DNA of 64,000 bases from Hymenobacter glacialis (GCF_001816165.1 NZ_MDZC01000021.1:32906-96905), one strand, 5' to 3'. Positions 53,259 to 62,577 are shown, counted from the stretch's first letter. Made by a program: numbers and translations. The notes: generated from the letters alone by a model not told the origin.

Positions 53259-55370
53259 ATGTCTTTCCGCTACCTGTTGCTTTTGCTGCTGGCGCTGCCG
53301 CTGCGGCCCGCCCACGCCCAAACCCCGACTGATACCACCCGTGCCGTAGCCCTGCCCGAAGCCACCGTGACCGGCTACGGCCAGCGGCTGCCGCTGCGCC
53401 GCACCGCCGCGGCCATCGGCGTGATTGACGCCCGCATCATCGAGCAGTTCAACCCCGCAGCCCTCACGCAGGCCGTGAACACGCTGCCCGGCGTGCGGCT
53501 GGAAGAGCGCGCCACCGCCAGCTACCGCCTCAGTATCCGGGGCAGCACGCTGCGCTCGCCCTTTGGCGTGCGCAACGTGAAGGTGTACTACAACGGCATT
53601 CCCTTCACCGAAGCCAGCGGCAGCACCCCGCTCAACCTGCTCGACCCCGCCCTCATCGGGCGGCTGGAGGTGCTGAAGGGACCGGCCGGTAGCGTGTACG
53701 GCGCCGGCACGGGCGGTGTGGCGCTTTTTGGTACGCCGGAAGTGGCGGCGGGCACCAGCCGCGTGGCGGCCGGGGCCACGGTGGGCAGCTACGGCCTGCG
53801 TCGCAGCACCGTCACGGCCGAAACGGGCAGCGCCACCAGCAGCGTGCGCGCCCAGTACGCCCACCAGGAGCTGGACGGCTACCGCGAGCAAAGCGCGCTC
53901 CGGCGCGACGTGTTTGCCCTGGATATTCGCTCTGTGGCCTCGCCCAAAACCACGCTGGCGGCCCATCTGCTGTACACCGATATAAACTACCAGCTGCCCG
54001 GCGGCCTCACCCGCGCGCAGTTTGCGGCCGACCCACGGCAGGCGCGGCCGGGCACGGCCACCGCGCCCGGCACCGTGGCGCAGCGGGCTTCGTATGCCTC
54101 GCGCTACGGTTTGCTTGGGCTCACGTACGAATACCGGTTTACTGATAAGCTGGAGCTGCAAACCACTCTGTACGGCAGCGGAACGGCCATTCGCACCCCC
54201 TTTCTGGTCGATTATGAGCGCAACACCGCTCTGGGCCTGGGCGGGCGCGCGGCCCTGAGCTACCGCACCAGCCTGGCCGGGCGCGTGCTGCGCCTGCAGG
54301 GCGGCGCCGAGTACCAGGGCAGCTTTGCCGATGCGCGCAGCTACCAGAACAACCGCGGCGCCGTGGGTGCCTTGCGCTACAACGACGAAATAACGACCAG
54401 CACCGGCTTCGCCTTTGCCCAGGCCGACTACAGCCTGCCCGCCGATTTGCTGCTCACCGTGGCCGCCAGCTACAACCGCCTCCGCTACCGCATTGCGCGC
54501 GTGAGCAACGCCGCCACCCAGCCCGATGCCTACCAGTTCAGCCGCGGGTTTCGTCCCGAAGTTTCCCCCCGCCTCGCGCTGCTAAAAGAGTTCAGCCCCA
54601 CGCTTTCGGCCTACGCCAGCGTGAGCACGGGCTTCTCGCCGCCCACCATCGAGGAAATCCGCCCTTCGGATGCCAGCCTCAACCGCGAGCTGCAGGCTGA
54701 GCGCGGCACGAGTTACGAGGTGGGCGTGCGGGGCAGCGCCTTCGCCAACCGCCTGCGCTACGAGCTGAATGCCTTCGATTTCCGGCTGCGCGAAACCGTA
54801 GTCAGCAGCACCACCGACCAGGGCGTGGTGGTGTTCCGCAACACCGGCCGCACCACCCAGCGCGGCCTCGAAGCGGCTGTGAGCGGCTGGCTGTGGCGGC
54901 AGGCCGTGGCCCCAGCTGCTGCGGGCCTGGCCCCGGCCGCCGAAACCGGCCTACGCGCCTGGGGCAGCTACGCCTACAACAACTTCCGTTTCGGGAGCTA
55001 CACCAGCGGCGGGCAGGACCTGCGCGGCAACCGCCTCACGGGCACCACGCCCCACACCCTCAGCGCTGGCCTGGATTTCAGCGAGCGGCTCGGCTTTTAT
55101 TTCAGCCCCAATCTCAGCCACCAGGCGCAGGTGGTGCTCAACGATGCCAACACCGAGCAGGCACGCGGCTACTGGGTGTTCGGCGCCCGCGGCGGCTGGC
55201 GGCGCACGCTGGCGGGCCACCTCGAAACCAATCTGTATGCTGGCCTCGACAACGCCACCGACCGCAATTACAGCCTGGGCAACGACCTGAACGCCTTCGG
55301 CCGGCGGTATTTCCAGCCCGCGCCGGGCCGCAGCTGGTATACCGGGGCCAGCCTGGGCTGGCGCTGGTAG
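53259..55370 (+). CDS. TonB-dependent outer-membrane receptor
   Basis: A 703-residue receptor. The signal peptide (MSFRYLLLLLLALPLRPAHA) is followed by a plug domain: ALPEATVTGYGQRLPLRRT, LTQAVNTLPGVRLEERATAS, LSIRGSTLRSPFGVRNVKVY and LEVLKGPAGSVYGAGTGGV. A beta-barrel of about 500 residues ends in PGRSWYTGASLGWRW with a terminal aromatic, as in outer-membrane barrels. There is no SusC-type carboxypeptidase-like domain, so it looks more like a siderophore or cobalamin-type receptor than a glycan one. The ligand is unknown. It is a single gene with no partner lipoprotein. Confidence 0.93.
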   Translation: MSFRYLLLLLLALPLRPAHAQTPTDTTRAVALPEATVTGYGQRLPLRRTAAAIGVIDARIIEQFNPAALTQAVNTLPGVRLEERATASYRLSIRGSTLRSPFGVRNVKVYYNGIPFTEASGSTPLNLLDPALIGRLEVLKGPAGSVYGAGTGGVALFGTPEVAAGTSRVAAGATVGSYGLRRSTVTAETGSATSSVRAQYAHQELDGYREQSALRRDVFALDIRSVASPKTTLAAHLLYTDINYQLPGGLTRAQFAADPRQARPGTATAPGTVAQRASYASRYGLLGLTYEYRFTDKLELQTTLYGSGTAIRTPFLVDYERNTALGLGGRAALSYRTSLAGRVLRLQGGAEYQGSFADARSYQNNRGAVGALRYNDEITTSTGFAFAQADYSLPADLLLTVAASYNRLRYRIARVSNAATQPDAYQFSRGFRPEVSPRLALLKEFSPTLSAYASVSTGFSPPTIEEIRPSDASLNRELQAERGTSYEVGVRGSAFANRLRYELNAFDFRLRETVVSSTTDQGVVVFRNTGRTTQRGLEAAVSGWLWRQAVAPAAAGLAPAAETGLRAWGSYAYNNFRFGSYTSGGQDLRGNRLTGTTPHTLSAGLDFSERLGFYFSPNLSHQAQVVLNDANTEQARGYWVFGARGGWRRTLAGHLETNLYAGLDNATDRNYSLGNDLNAFGRRYFQPAPGRSWYTGASLGWRW

Positions 55371-55408
55371 GGAGCCGTGCAGCGGCAATTGCTGTGCGCC
55401 ATCAAAAC

Positions 55409-55496
55409 ATCATGCTGAGCTTGCCGAAGCAGCTCTACCGTGGAAGTAATTCGTTTACTACTGCGGTAGAGATGTTTCGGCTGCGCTCAGCATGAC
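55409..55496. repeat. REP-like palindromic element, copy D
   Basis: It begins ATCATGCTGAGCTTGCCGAAGC and ends GTTTCGGCTGCGCTCAGCATGAC. Inner arms are CTCTACCG and CGGTAGAG. The inner part (AGCAGCTCTACCG) is shared with the degenerate half-copy next to copy A. It lies after the TonB receptor gene. Confidence 0.88.
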
Positions 55497-55543
55497 GGCC
55501 TTTTTGCTGCGAGTGCTTGTATCTACTACTTACCGAACGGGCT

Positions 55544-55580
55544 AAAAAAACGGCTTCCATCGCATGATAGAAGCTTTTTT
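55544..55580 (-). terminator. Terminator of the acidic small-protein gene
   Basis: The short stem GCTTC / GAAGC is bordered by seven A on the left and six T on the right, about 15 bp downstream of the 97-residue gene on the minus strand. It could work in both directions. Confidence 0.65.
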
Positions 55581-55594
55581 ATGTGACACGAAGC

Positions 55595-55888
55595 TTAGCC
55601 CTGGTTTGGGGTTTGCTCTTCGGGTAGGGTGAAGGCGCGGTCGCTGGGGTCGGTCAGCTCGCGGGGCAGGTTCTCGGCGGAGGCCGGCGCGGGGCCGGCG
55701 GCGTTCATCGCCTGCGTGTCTACCCGCAGGGAGTCGTCCATCTCGTCGGCTTTCTCCTGGCCTGAGGAATTGTTGTTGTCGAGGACCTGGCCGTGGGTAG
55801 CCGCGTCGAGCATGGCAGTAGAAGCGCCATCGCCGATGTTGGGGTCCTGGCTGTTGCTGTCGTTTTGTTCTTCGTTTTGAGGAGACAT
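55595..55888 (-). CDS. Acidic, probably disordered protein
   Basis: A 97-residue protein rich in Asn, Asp, Glu, Gln, Ser and Pro (MSPQNEEQNDSNSQDPNIGD at the start, DPSDRAFTLPEEQTPNQG at the end). It contains no Cys or Trp and has few hydrophobic residues. There is no signal peptide. The composition suggests an intrinsically disordered, hydrophilin-like cytoplasmic protein. A second gene of the same kind follows to its right on the same strand. Confidence 0.65.
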   Translation of the reverse strand: MSPQNEEQNDSNSQDPNIGDGASTAMLDAATHGQVLDNNNSSGQEKADEMDDSLRVDTQAMNAAGPAPASAENLPRELTDPSDRAFTLPEEQTPNQG

Positions 55889-55993
55889 GGGAAGGGGTGT
55901 TGGTTGGTTGTTAGCTACTTGTTGTCAATTGTTGGGTCGGGAAGGCCTCGATATGAGTAAATCATAGCCTGACAACCGACAACTAGTAACTAC

Positions 55994-56425
55994 TTATTTA
56001 TGCGTGTCGGTGCTGTCCGATTCGTTGCGGGTGTTGTGGGTGCCACCACCGGCCCAGCGGGGGTCGTCTTTGGCCCAGGCTGCGCGCTGCTCCTCGTTGC
56101 TTTCGTCCTGGGTGGCGCGCACGGCGTCGGGGGCCTGGTTCTGCTCTACGTGGCCGGTTTGGTCGGCAGGGTTGGCGGGGGCGTCTTGCGCATCCTTTTC
56201 GCTGCGGAATTCGCTGAACTCGTCGGGATTGTCGTTTGAGCCGTCGCGGCCGTCGGGCCGGGCCGTGCCGTTGGCGGGCTTCTCACCGCCAAATTCGCCG
56301 TAGGCAGGTTTGTGCGCGTTCACCGCCGGGTCGTTGGGGTTGGGGTGGGCCGAAGCCGCACGGTCCTGCTGGTCCTGGGGGCGCGAATCGTTGTCTGGCG
56401 AGTTGGGGGTGTTTGGCGTATCCAT
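55994..56425 (-). CDS. Hydrophilic, probably disordered protein
   Basis: A 143-residue protein starting MDTPNTPNSPDNDSRPQDQQ and ending HNTRNESDSTDTHK. It is dominated by Asn, Asp, Pro, Gly and Glu, with only two Trp and no Cys. It resembles stress-associated hydrophilins in composition, but I see no named domain. The ATG at 56425 is used because the longer frame would start within an unrelated AT-rich upstream stretch. It is paired with the 97-residue acidic gene 105 bp downstream. Confidence 0.65.
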   Translation of the reverse strand: MDTPNTPNSPDNDSRPQDQQDRAASAHPNPNDPAVNAHKPAYGEFGGEKPANGTARPDGRDGSNDNPDEFSEFRSEKDAQDAPANPADQTGHVEQNQAPDAVRATQDESNEEQRAAWAKDDPRWAGGGTHNTRNESDSTDTHK

Positions 56426-56585
56426 GAGAAAAGAAGAAAGAAGGGAAGAAAGAGTAAGAGCAAACAGGCTAAGCCCGTTTCTGAGGTTCTTTACGCAAAT
56501 CAGCCGCCGCCGGTCATTTCTACTCGTATTGCCTACGCTTAACCATCTCCTTTTTTCATTGCTTCGCGCTACCAGGCCTTTCCCC

Positions 56586-56861
56586 ATGTCCATTCAGCAC
56601 AGCCCCACCGACCAGCAGTTCACCACCACCCGCGACGGCTTCGAGGCCGAGCTGGCCTACTTCCTTCCCGCCGACGGGGTCATCGACTTCACCCACACCT
56701 TCGTCGACGAAGGCCTGCGCGGCCAAGGCGTGGCCGATGAGCTGGCCCGCAGCGCCATGGCCTTTGCCCGGGAAGAAAAGCTGAAAGTGAAAACCAGCTG
56801 CACTTTCATGGCCGGCTTCGTGGCCCGCAACCGCGACGAGTACGCCGACCTGCTGGCTTAG
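56586..56861 (+). CDS. Small GNAT-family N-acetyltransferase (COG2388 type)
   Basis: A 91-residue single-domain protein. The acetyl-CoA-binding segment VDEGLRGQGVADELARSAMAF follows IDFTHTFV. The C-terminal strand is VKTSCTFMAGFVARN with a Cys. This is the compact COG2388/YidJ-like group of GNAT proteins, about 90 residues long, whose human relative is NATD1. Their acceptors are unknown. It is divergent from the disordered-protein gene. Confidence 0.88.
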   Translation: MSIQHSPTDQQFTTTRDGFEAELAYFLPADGVIDFTHTFVDEGLRGQGVADELARSAMAFAREEKLKVKTSCTFMAGFVARNRDEYADLLA

Positions 56862-56880
56862 CGCCAGTGGGCTGCCAGCC

Positions 56881-56919
56881 AAAAAAAAAACCCGGCCGCA
56901 TTACACGGCCGGGGTTTTT
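56881..56919. terminator. Bidirectional terminator
   Basis: Ten A are followed by the stem CCCGGCCG / CGGCCGGG around CATTACA, then TTTTT. It lies between the convergent GNAT and endonuclease genes. Confidence 0.92.
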
Positions 56920-56941
56920 CAAATTCGGGGCTAATCAACGG

Positions 56942-59281
56942 CTATTGCACCACCAGGCGGCCGGTGTATTCCGCATCGGCCACGCTCACGCGCACGGCAT
57001 ACAGGCCCGCGGGCAGGCCGCGCAGGTCTACCTGCGCGCCCACGGTGGCGCTGAGCGAAGCCGTGCGCTGGCGCACGGAGCGGCCCAGCATGTCCAGTAC
57101 CTCCACGGTAGCGGGGCGGGCGGCCGTCAGGCCGGGCAGGCGCACCTGCACGGTTTCGGTAGCGGGGTTGGGGGCCAGCTCCAGGGTGTTGCGAAGCACC
57201 GAGGCCGAGCGGGTAGCTGAAACCGTGCCGCAGGCCGTGCTGGTGTAGCTGCCCACGCCCGAGAAGTTGTCCACGCCGCCCGATGCCCAGGTGCTGCTGC
57301 CGAAGGGGCCGTTCCAGCGGCCGCCCTGGTTGGTGGTGGGCAGGCGCACCATGGTGTTGTTCAGCGTCGAGCCGTTGGTGATGGTCCAGGAGGTAGGGCG
57401 CTGGCCAATCACGCCGATAACGTCCAACGTGTCCGTGCCGTCGAAAAGGGCAATGGCGTCGTCGCCGTTGAAGAAGGCCACGTTGCTCTGAATATCGGCC
57501 GCGGCCGCCACGGTCGCATCCGTCACGTCCGTGTTCACAATTACGTACACGTCGCCGGGCGCTACGGTGCCCGCCAGGCCCAGAACGAACGTGGGCGTGG
57601 TGCTGGCACCGTTGGCGTACAGCACCACCCGCTTGCCGTTCAACGACATGGGCGCGTTGGTGGGGTTGTAGATTTCCAGCACCTTGGTGTTGCCCGTGCT
57701 CGACTCCACGTACTGCGAGAAGTAGGGCTTGGTGCACGGCGCGGCGGCTGGCGGCGTGTCGTCGTTCACAATCGTGAGCACGTGGGCGCTGGGCGTGTCC
57801 CGGAGCACGAAGGGGTTGGAGGGCGTGCCCAGCAGCAGGCGCACGGTCTCGTTGGGCTCAAAGGTGACATCGCCGGCCACGGTCACGTTCACGGGCTGCG
57901 TGAGGGCCGTGGCGCTGGCAAAGGTGAGGCTGGTGGTGCTCAGGGTATAGTCGGTGGGGCTGGTGGCGGTGGTGCCGGCGGCGTCCACGGTCACGGGCAC
58001 CGTGAAGGGAAAGGTGATACTGCCGGGGTTTGCCAGCGTCACGTTGGCGGTGTAAGTGGTGGTGCCGGTATTGCCCTCCGGAATACTGCCCGACGCGGCG
58101 GCAAAGGCAATGGTAGGCGCGGGGCCATCGTCGTTGGTGATGGTGAGGATGTGCGCGCCCGGCGAACCCACGCTGCTGCCGGTGCTGGGGTTGGTCAGGG
58201 TCAGGACTACGGTCTCGTCGGCTTCGGGCTGGGTGTCGCCGTTCACGGTCACGGTCACGGTCTGGCTGATGCCGCCGGCCGCGAAAGTCACCATAGCCGG
58301 CGAGGCGAAGCTGAAGTCGCTGCCGTTGGTGGCGGTGGAGTTGGCCGCGTCCACATTCACTTGCACGGTCATGGCCGTGGTGGCGGCGGGGCTCAGGGTC
58401 AGGGTGATGGTGTAGGCGCTGGTGCCGGCGTTGCCCTCGGCAATGGTGCCGGTGGTGGTAGCGAAGCTAAACGTAGGGCCGGCCGGAGCAAAGCCCCAGG
58501 CCGTGGCCACGGAAGCCGGGTAGGCAATGTAGGGGTTGAAATTGCCTTGGCTGGCGGCTACGCGGTTGTTGCGCTCAATCTCGCGGGCATCTACCGGGTC
58601 GGCCAGGTGCCAGCGGTACAGGGTGGGCATGTCGGCCAGCGCCCCGATAACGCCTTTGCCCGCATCGAAATTCTCGTTGGCGTGCATGGTGTAGAAGTAG
58701 AACGCCGCGCGGGCCAGGTTGCCCTTATGGTCTTCGCGGGGCTCAAACTGCGAGTTGGTGTCCTCGCTGTACTCGTCGATGTTGCTCGTGGGGATGGTGG
58801 TCAGGCGGGTGGTGCCGCGCAGCCAGCCCAGGGTGCTCGCGTCCGGAATGTCGGCAAACGGGTCGGCGCCCCGGTCCGAATTCCACTGAATGCGGGTAGG
58901 GAAAAGGTGGTGAATGTCGGAGCGCATGCGCACTACTTCGTTAAACCACGATTGTGGAATGGTGTGCTCGGTATTGATGTCGCTCACCACGCTCGGGTTG
59001 GTACTGGTTGAGTTAAAAGGCACGTTCTCGGAATAGCCCGAATACACGCACACGACGGTGTTATTGACGTTGTCGATGTAGTTGTACATCCGGCCGCGGG
59101 CCGTGCTGTAGTCCAGCACGATGCGCTTGCCGTCGTACCAGTTGGCACGGTACCAGTCGCGCAGGGCCACGCCTTCAAGGTTGGCGGGGGCGGGGGCAGG
59201 CATGGCCGGCACAGTTTGGGCGCTCAGGGAGGCAGGCAGCAACGCCAGCGCCAGACACAAAGAAGTAAAAAGATGTTTCAT
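56942..59281 (-). CDS. Secreted endonuclease I with Calx-beta and lamin-tail domains and T9SS sorting signal
   Basis: A 779-residue exported nuclease. The signal peptide is MKHLFTSLCLALALLPASLS. The EndA/NucM-type domain (residues 30-265) has the catalytic NTEHTIPQSWF near residue 107, then SDIHHLFPTRIQWNSDRG. Two Calx-beta domains follow (about 275-385 and 395-505, each with an EGN...Y start and DE/NET calcium-type motifs). A lamin-tail domain comes next (EIYNPTNAPMSLNGKRVVLY). A type A T9SS domain ends the protein (ELAPNPATETVQVRLPG, LYAVRVSVADAEY). It likely digests extracellular DNA or RNA for nutrients or in biofilms. Confidence 0.93.
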   Translation of the reverse strand: MKHLFTSLCLALALLPASLSAQTVPAMPAPAPANLEGVALRDWYRANWYDGKRIVLDYSTARGRMYNYIDNVNNTVVCVYSGYSENVPFNSTSTNPSVVSDINTEHTIPQSWFNEVVRMRSDIHHLFPTRIQWNSDRGADPFADIPDASTLGWLRGTTRLTTIPTSNIDEYSEDTNSQFEPREDHKGNLARAAFYFYTMHANENFDAGKGVIGALADMPTLYRWHLADPVDAREIERNNRVAASQGNFNPYIAYPASVATAWGFAPAGPTFSFATTTGTIAEGNAGTSAYTITLTLSPAATTAMTVQVNVDAANSTATNGSDFSFASPAMVTFAAGGISQTVTVTVNGDTQPEADETVVLTLTNPSTGSSVGSPGAHILTITNDDGPAPTIAFAAASGSIPEGNTGTTTYTANVTLANPGSITFPFTVPVTVDAAGTTATSPTDYTLSTTSLTFASATALTQPVNVTVAGDVTFEPNETVRLLLGTPSNPFVLRDTPSAHVLTIVNDDTPPAAAPCTKPYFSQYVESSTGNTKVLEIYNPTNAPMSLNGKRVVLYANGASTTPTFVLGLAGTVAPGDVYVIVNTDVTDATVAAAADIQSNVAFFNGDDAIALFDGTDTLDVIGVIGQRPTSWTITNGSTLNNTMVRLPTTNQGGRWNGPFGSSTWASGGVDNFSGVGSYTSTACGTVSATRSASVLRNTLELAPNPATETVQVRLPGLTAARPATVEVLDMLGRSVRQRTASLSATVGAQVDLRGLPAGLYAVRVSVADAEYTGRLVVQ

Positions 59282-59352
59282 AGGATGATGTCAAGCCGGG
59301 AAAGAAACAAAGATAACAACCCGGCCTGATGTCAAAACTCACCCGCTCAATA

Positions 59353-59372
59353 CCAACCCAAGAATTGGTTGG
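59353..59372. promoter_or_regulatory. Inverted repeat before the rhodanese gene
   Basis: CCAACC (59353-59358) and GGTTGG (59367-59372) flank 8 nt. A TACTTTCG sequence, one base off the TAnnTTTG promoter consensus, follows at about 59377. This is the only promoter-like signal before the rhodanese start. Confidence 0.35.
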
Positions 59373-59420
59373 GCCGTACTTTCGCTACGTCATTTTCACT
59401 CATTTTATATCCTTTCACCC

Positions 59421-59720
59421 ATGCCAGACATCACCTCCACCGAACTCCACCAGCGCCAGCAAGCCGGCGAAACCCCCACCATCATCGACGTGCGGGAGGC
59501 TTGGGAGCACGAAGAAGGCCGCATTCCCGGCGCCCAGAACATTCCCCTCAACTCCCTGCCCGAGAAACTCGACGACCTCGACGAGCTGAAAGACCAGGAA
59601 GTCATCGTGCACTGCAAAGGCGGCACCCGCGCCACTTCGGCCAAAGCCTACCTCACCCAGCAGGGCTTCACCAACGTGCGCAACCTGGAAGGCGGCTTCC
59701 AGGCTTACCAGCAAGGGTAG
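59421..59720 (+). CDS. Single-domain rhodanese-like sulfurtransferase
   Basis: A 99-residue cytoplasmic protein. The domain starts with TIIDVREAWEHEEGRIPGAQ. The active-site loop is VHCKGGTRA with Cys65, which would carry the persulfide, and the C-terminus is VRNLEGGFQAY. It is a stand-alone rhodanese of the GlpE/PspE kind, moving sulfur between thiols. The last 16 bases of the gene overlap the end of the convergent recQ gene. Confidence 0.92.
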   Translation: MPDITSTELHQRQQAGETPTIIDVREAWEHEEGRIPGAQNIPLNSLPEKLDDLDELKDQEVIVHCKGGTRATSAKAYLTQQGFTNVRNLEGGFQAYQQG

Positions 59721-61684
59721 GGTACTGCATCAAGCGTAAAAACCCCCAGCCCCCGTACACCTTTCCCATCTGCCGCATAAGCCAGCTCCCCCCGGTCCAC
59801 CAGTTCACGCACGGTGGCCGTGACGGCCGTGGCCTGCGCCGGAGCAAATGCCGCCAGCAATTCGCGCGGGCTCTGCGCGGCCTGGCGCACCTGCGCCAGC
59901 ACCGGCTCGCGCAGCGAGGGCACGGCGGCCGTGGCCTGGGACGCTTTTTTATCGGCCAGGCAGATGTCGCACACGCCGCAGCGGGCCGGGTCGGTTTCGT
60001 CGAAATACGTGAGCAGCAGCACCTGCCGACAGCGGGTGCCGCCCAGGTACTGGCCCACGGCGTTGGTTTTGTGGCGGGCCAGGTCGCGGGCGGCCGTCAT
60101 GCGCACCTGGTCGATGGGCAGCTTGGGCGCGTCGAAGCGCGGCGTGGTGAACATGGCCTGCGGCGACTCCTGCCGGGGCTGGTAGTGCAGGATGCCGGCC
60201 GTGTGCAGGTAGCGCAGCTGCTGGCGCACCTCCACCACGCTGCGGCGCAGGTGCGTGGCCACGGCATTCTCCGAAATGGTCTGGAAATCGGCAAATAGCT
60301 CGCCGCCGTGCAGCCGCAGCAGCGCCTTTATCAGCTGGTCGTGCTGCGCATTGGCCACCTGGAAGGCGTACAAATCCTGATGGTTGAGGATGAGGTGCAC
60401 CCGCGCCGGCGTGTTCACTGCCTCGTTCAGCTGCACGAAGCCTTCGCGCTGCAAAATCTTCAGCGAGTTGTGGGCGTCCACGGCCTTAATGCGGTAGGTT
60501 TCGGCAAACTGCTGCAGGTCGAACTCGAACGCGGCCAGCTCGCCGCCGCCCACCGCCGTGCGCGAGTAGTTGGCCAGCGCCTGGTACACGCGCCGCACCG
60601 TGTCCAGCGGCGGAAACGACTGGTTGGTGCGGCGGCGCAGTTCGTCGGCGTCGTTGGGCCCGGCCAGCAGCACGGCAAAGGCGTACTGGCCGTCGCGCCC
60701 GGCGCGGCCGGCTTCCTGGTAGTAGGCCTCCAGGGTGTCGGGTGCGTCGAGGTGGGCCACGAGGCGCACGTCGGGCTTGTCGATGCCCATGCCAAAAGCG
60801 TTGGTGGCCACAATGAGGCGGGTTTTGTCGGCAATCCAGTTCTGCTGCACCTGGGTGCGCTTCTCGGGGGGCAATCCGGCGTGGTAGGCGGCGGCGGCAA
60901 ACTTGTGCTGCTGCAGAAAAGCCGCCGTGTCCTCGGTCTGCCGGCGCGTGCGGGCGTACACAATGGCGGTTTTGTTGGGCCCCACGCCGCGCACCACTTC
61001 CAGCAGCCGGCGCAGCTTGTCCTCCGTATGCAGCACCGAATATGAGAGCTTGGGCCGTGCAAAGCTCTGCCGGAACACGCCCGAGCCCGGCCGGAACTTC
61101 AGTTTCTCCACAATGTCGGCCTGCACCTGGGCCGTGGCCGTGGCCGTGAGGGCGATGACCGGCGTGCCCGGCGGCAAGGCCTCGCGCAGCTCCGCGATGC
61201 GCAAATACGGCGGCCGGAAATCGTAGCCCCATTGCGAGAGGCAGTGCGCCTCGTCCACAGCCAGCAGGCCCACGTTCATCTTGGCCACCCGCACCTGAAA
61301 CAGCTCGGTGAGCAGCCGCTCGGGCGACACATACAGAAACTTTACCGAGCGGCCGTACACGCAGTTGTCCAGCGCGTGGTCGATTTCCTGGTGGCTCATG
61401 CCCGCGTAAATGGCCTCAGCCTTTAGCCCGCGCTTGCGTAGGTTGTCCACCTGGTCCTTCATTAGGGCAATGAGCGGCGACACCACAATGCAGATACCGG
61501 GGAGCGCCAGCGCCGGGACCTGAAAACAGATGCTCTTGCCGCCGCCGGTGGGCAGCAGCGCCAGCGTATCGTGCCCGGCCAATACCGAATTGATGATTTC
61601 CTCCTGCCCCGGCCGGAACGCGGCGTGCCCCCAATGCTCCTTCAGCAGGGCCAGGGGCGAGGTTTCGGTAGGAGCGGAGGACAT
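59705..61684 (-). CDS. recQ: ATP-dependent DNA helicase RecQ
   Basis: A 659-residue 3'-5' DNA helicase for recombination and repair. The motifs in order are FRPGQEEII, LLPTGGGKSICFQ (Walker A near residue 45), VVSPLIALMKDQ, VDEAHCLSQWGYDFRP, TRRQTEDTA, FGMGIDKPDVR and YYQEAGRAGRDG. The RQC zinc site uses Cys551 and the CGVCDIC cluster near residue 568. After it, only a short winged-helix-like end remains and no HRDC domain is apparent. The ATG at 61684 is chosen over one 54 bases upstream because it gives a normal start. Confidence 0.95.
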   Translation of the reverse strand: MSSAPTETSPLALLKEHWGHAAFRPGQEEIINSVLAGHDTLALLPTGGGKSICFQVPALALPGICIVVSPLIALMKDQVDNLRKRGLKAEAIYAGMSHQEIDHALDNCVYGRSVKFLYVSPERLLTELFQVRVAKMNVGLLAVDEAHCLSQWGYDFRPPYLRIAELREALPPGTPVIALTATATAQVQADIVEKLKFRPGSGVFRQSFARPKLSYSVLHTEDKLRRLLEVVRGVGPNKTAIVYARTRRQTEDTAAFLQQHKFAAAAYHAGLPPEKRTQVQQNWIADKTRLIVATNAFGMGIDKPDVRLVAHLDAPDTLEAYYQEAGRAGRDGQYAFAVLLAGPNDADELRRRTNQSFPPLDTVRRVYQALANYSRTAVGGGELAAFEFDLQQFAETYRIKAVDAHNSLKILQREGFVQLNEAVNTPARVHLILNHQDLYAFQVANAQHDQLIKALLRLHGGELFADFQTISENAVATHLRRSVVEVRQQLRYLHTAGILHYQPRQESPQAMFTTPRFDAPKLPIDQVRMTAARDLARHKTNAVGQYLGGTRCRQVLLLTYFDETDPARCGVCDICLADKKASQATAAVPSLREPVLAQVRQAAQSPRELLAAFAPAQATAVTATVRELVDRGELAYAADGKGVRGLGVFTLDAVPYPCW

Positions 61685-61966
61685 GGGGCGAAGGTACTGC
61701 CGCCTGTTATTAACCAAAGGTTGGTTGCCGTGCTGCACTTGCCTTGCCCAGCAAGACCACCGAATGGCGAAACACGCCTCGGAAGGAGCTCAAGAAACTC
61801 ATCCTCGAACAGCATTTCGTAAACTCGCATTGCCCTGCAATGACCCAATGGCAATTAATGCTAGGCAGATGCAGGGGTAAACGAAAAGGAGCTATTTTAC
61901 ATACTATACCCGTGCCGCGCTACTTTTAGCATGTCCTGGTCCCACGTCGACCCGTGACAGAAAACT

Positions 61967-62403
61967 ATGACCCACCTGATGAGGCGCGTTTTGCCGGTTG
62001 TGCTGCCACTCCTCTTGAGCACGTGCGTGGGCGAGGAGTTCGACATGAGGTTGCGCGTCGTCAACAACACCCCCGCCACCGTCTTCATCGAGCTCTCACC
62101 GAGCGGGCAGTTTGTCACCACTCCTGTGGTGGTTGATAACATCCGAGGCGATACAGTGTGGAATGCAATGCGGTGGGCCGGCCGCGGGATAGTTCAAGCC
62201 ACATGCCGCCGGCTTTGGGCAGCTGGGAGGAATACATTAACAAGAAATGTGAAGACAGCACCCTGACCGTTTTTTTGTTTGATACGACGCTCTTAACCGG
62301 CGTGCCACGGGACAGCCTCGTGGTCCAGCAGCGATACACCAAAAAGTACGAGTACAAGGCCAAGGACTTAGAAAAGGCGAGCTGGCGCGTCGTGTTCAAC
62401 TAA
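61967..62403 (+). pseudogene. Frameshifted small lipoprotein gene
   Basis: The N-terminal part (from 61967) has a lipoprotein signal, MTHLMRRVLPVVLPLLLSTC, with Cys20 as the lipid site, then MRLRVVNNTPATVFIELSPS. After about 62160 the plausible coding continues in the frame one base earlier (GSWEEYINKKCEDSTLTVF, then VVQQRYTKKYEYKAKDLEKA), ending at 62403. Together they make one protein of about 145 residues, so a one-base deletion, or a sequencing error, seems to have split the gene. Homologs would be uncharacterised small Bacteroidota lipoproteins. Function unknown. Confidence 0.55.
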
Positions 62404-62577
62404 CGAAGCAGCCCAGCCGGGCAAAAAAGAACGGTGGTTGATGACCGCCCTCCGCCCGCCTGAGTAAGTCCGTTCAGTTAAACGGTACTGCCTTAAACGG
62501 GCTCCGTTCAGTTGAAGGAGCATAATCGCACCCGCACCTGCCAATAGACCACTTTCGATTTAACATGCTCCCTTGTG

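Noticed and set aside
62460..62525. Short direct repeat CCGTTCAGTT, two copies about 37 bp apart
   Set aside because: It lies in an unremarkable intergenic stretch and is too short to distinguish from chance.
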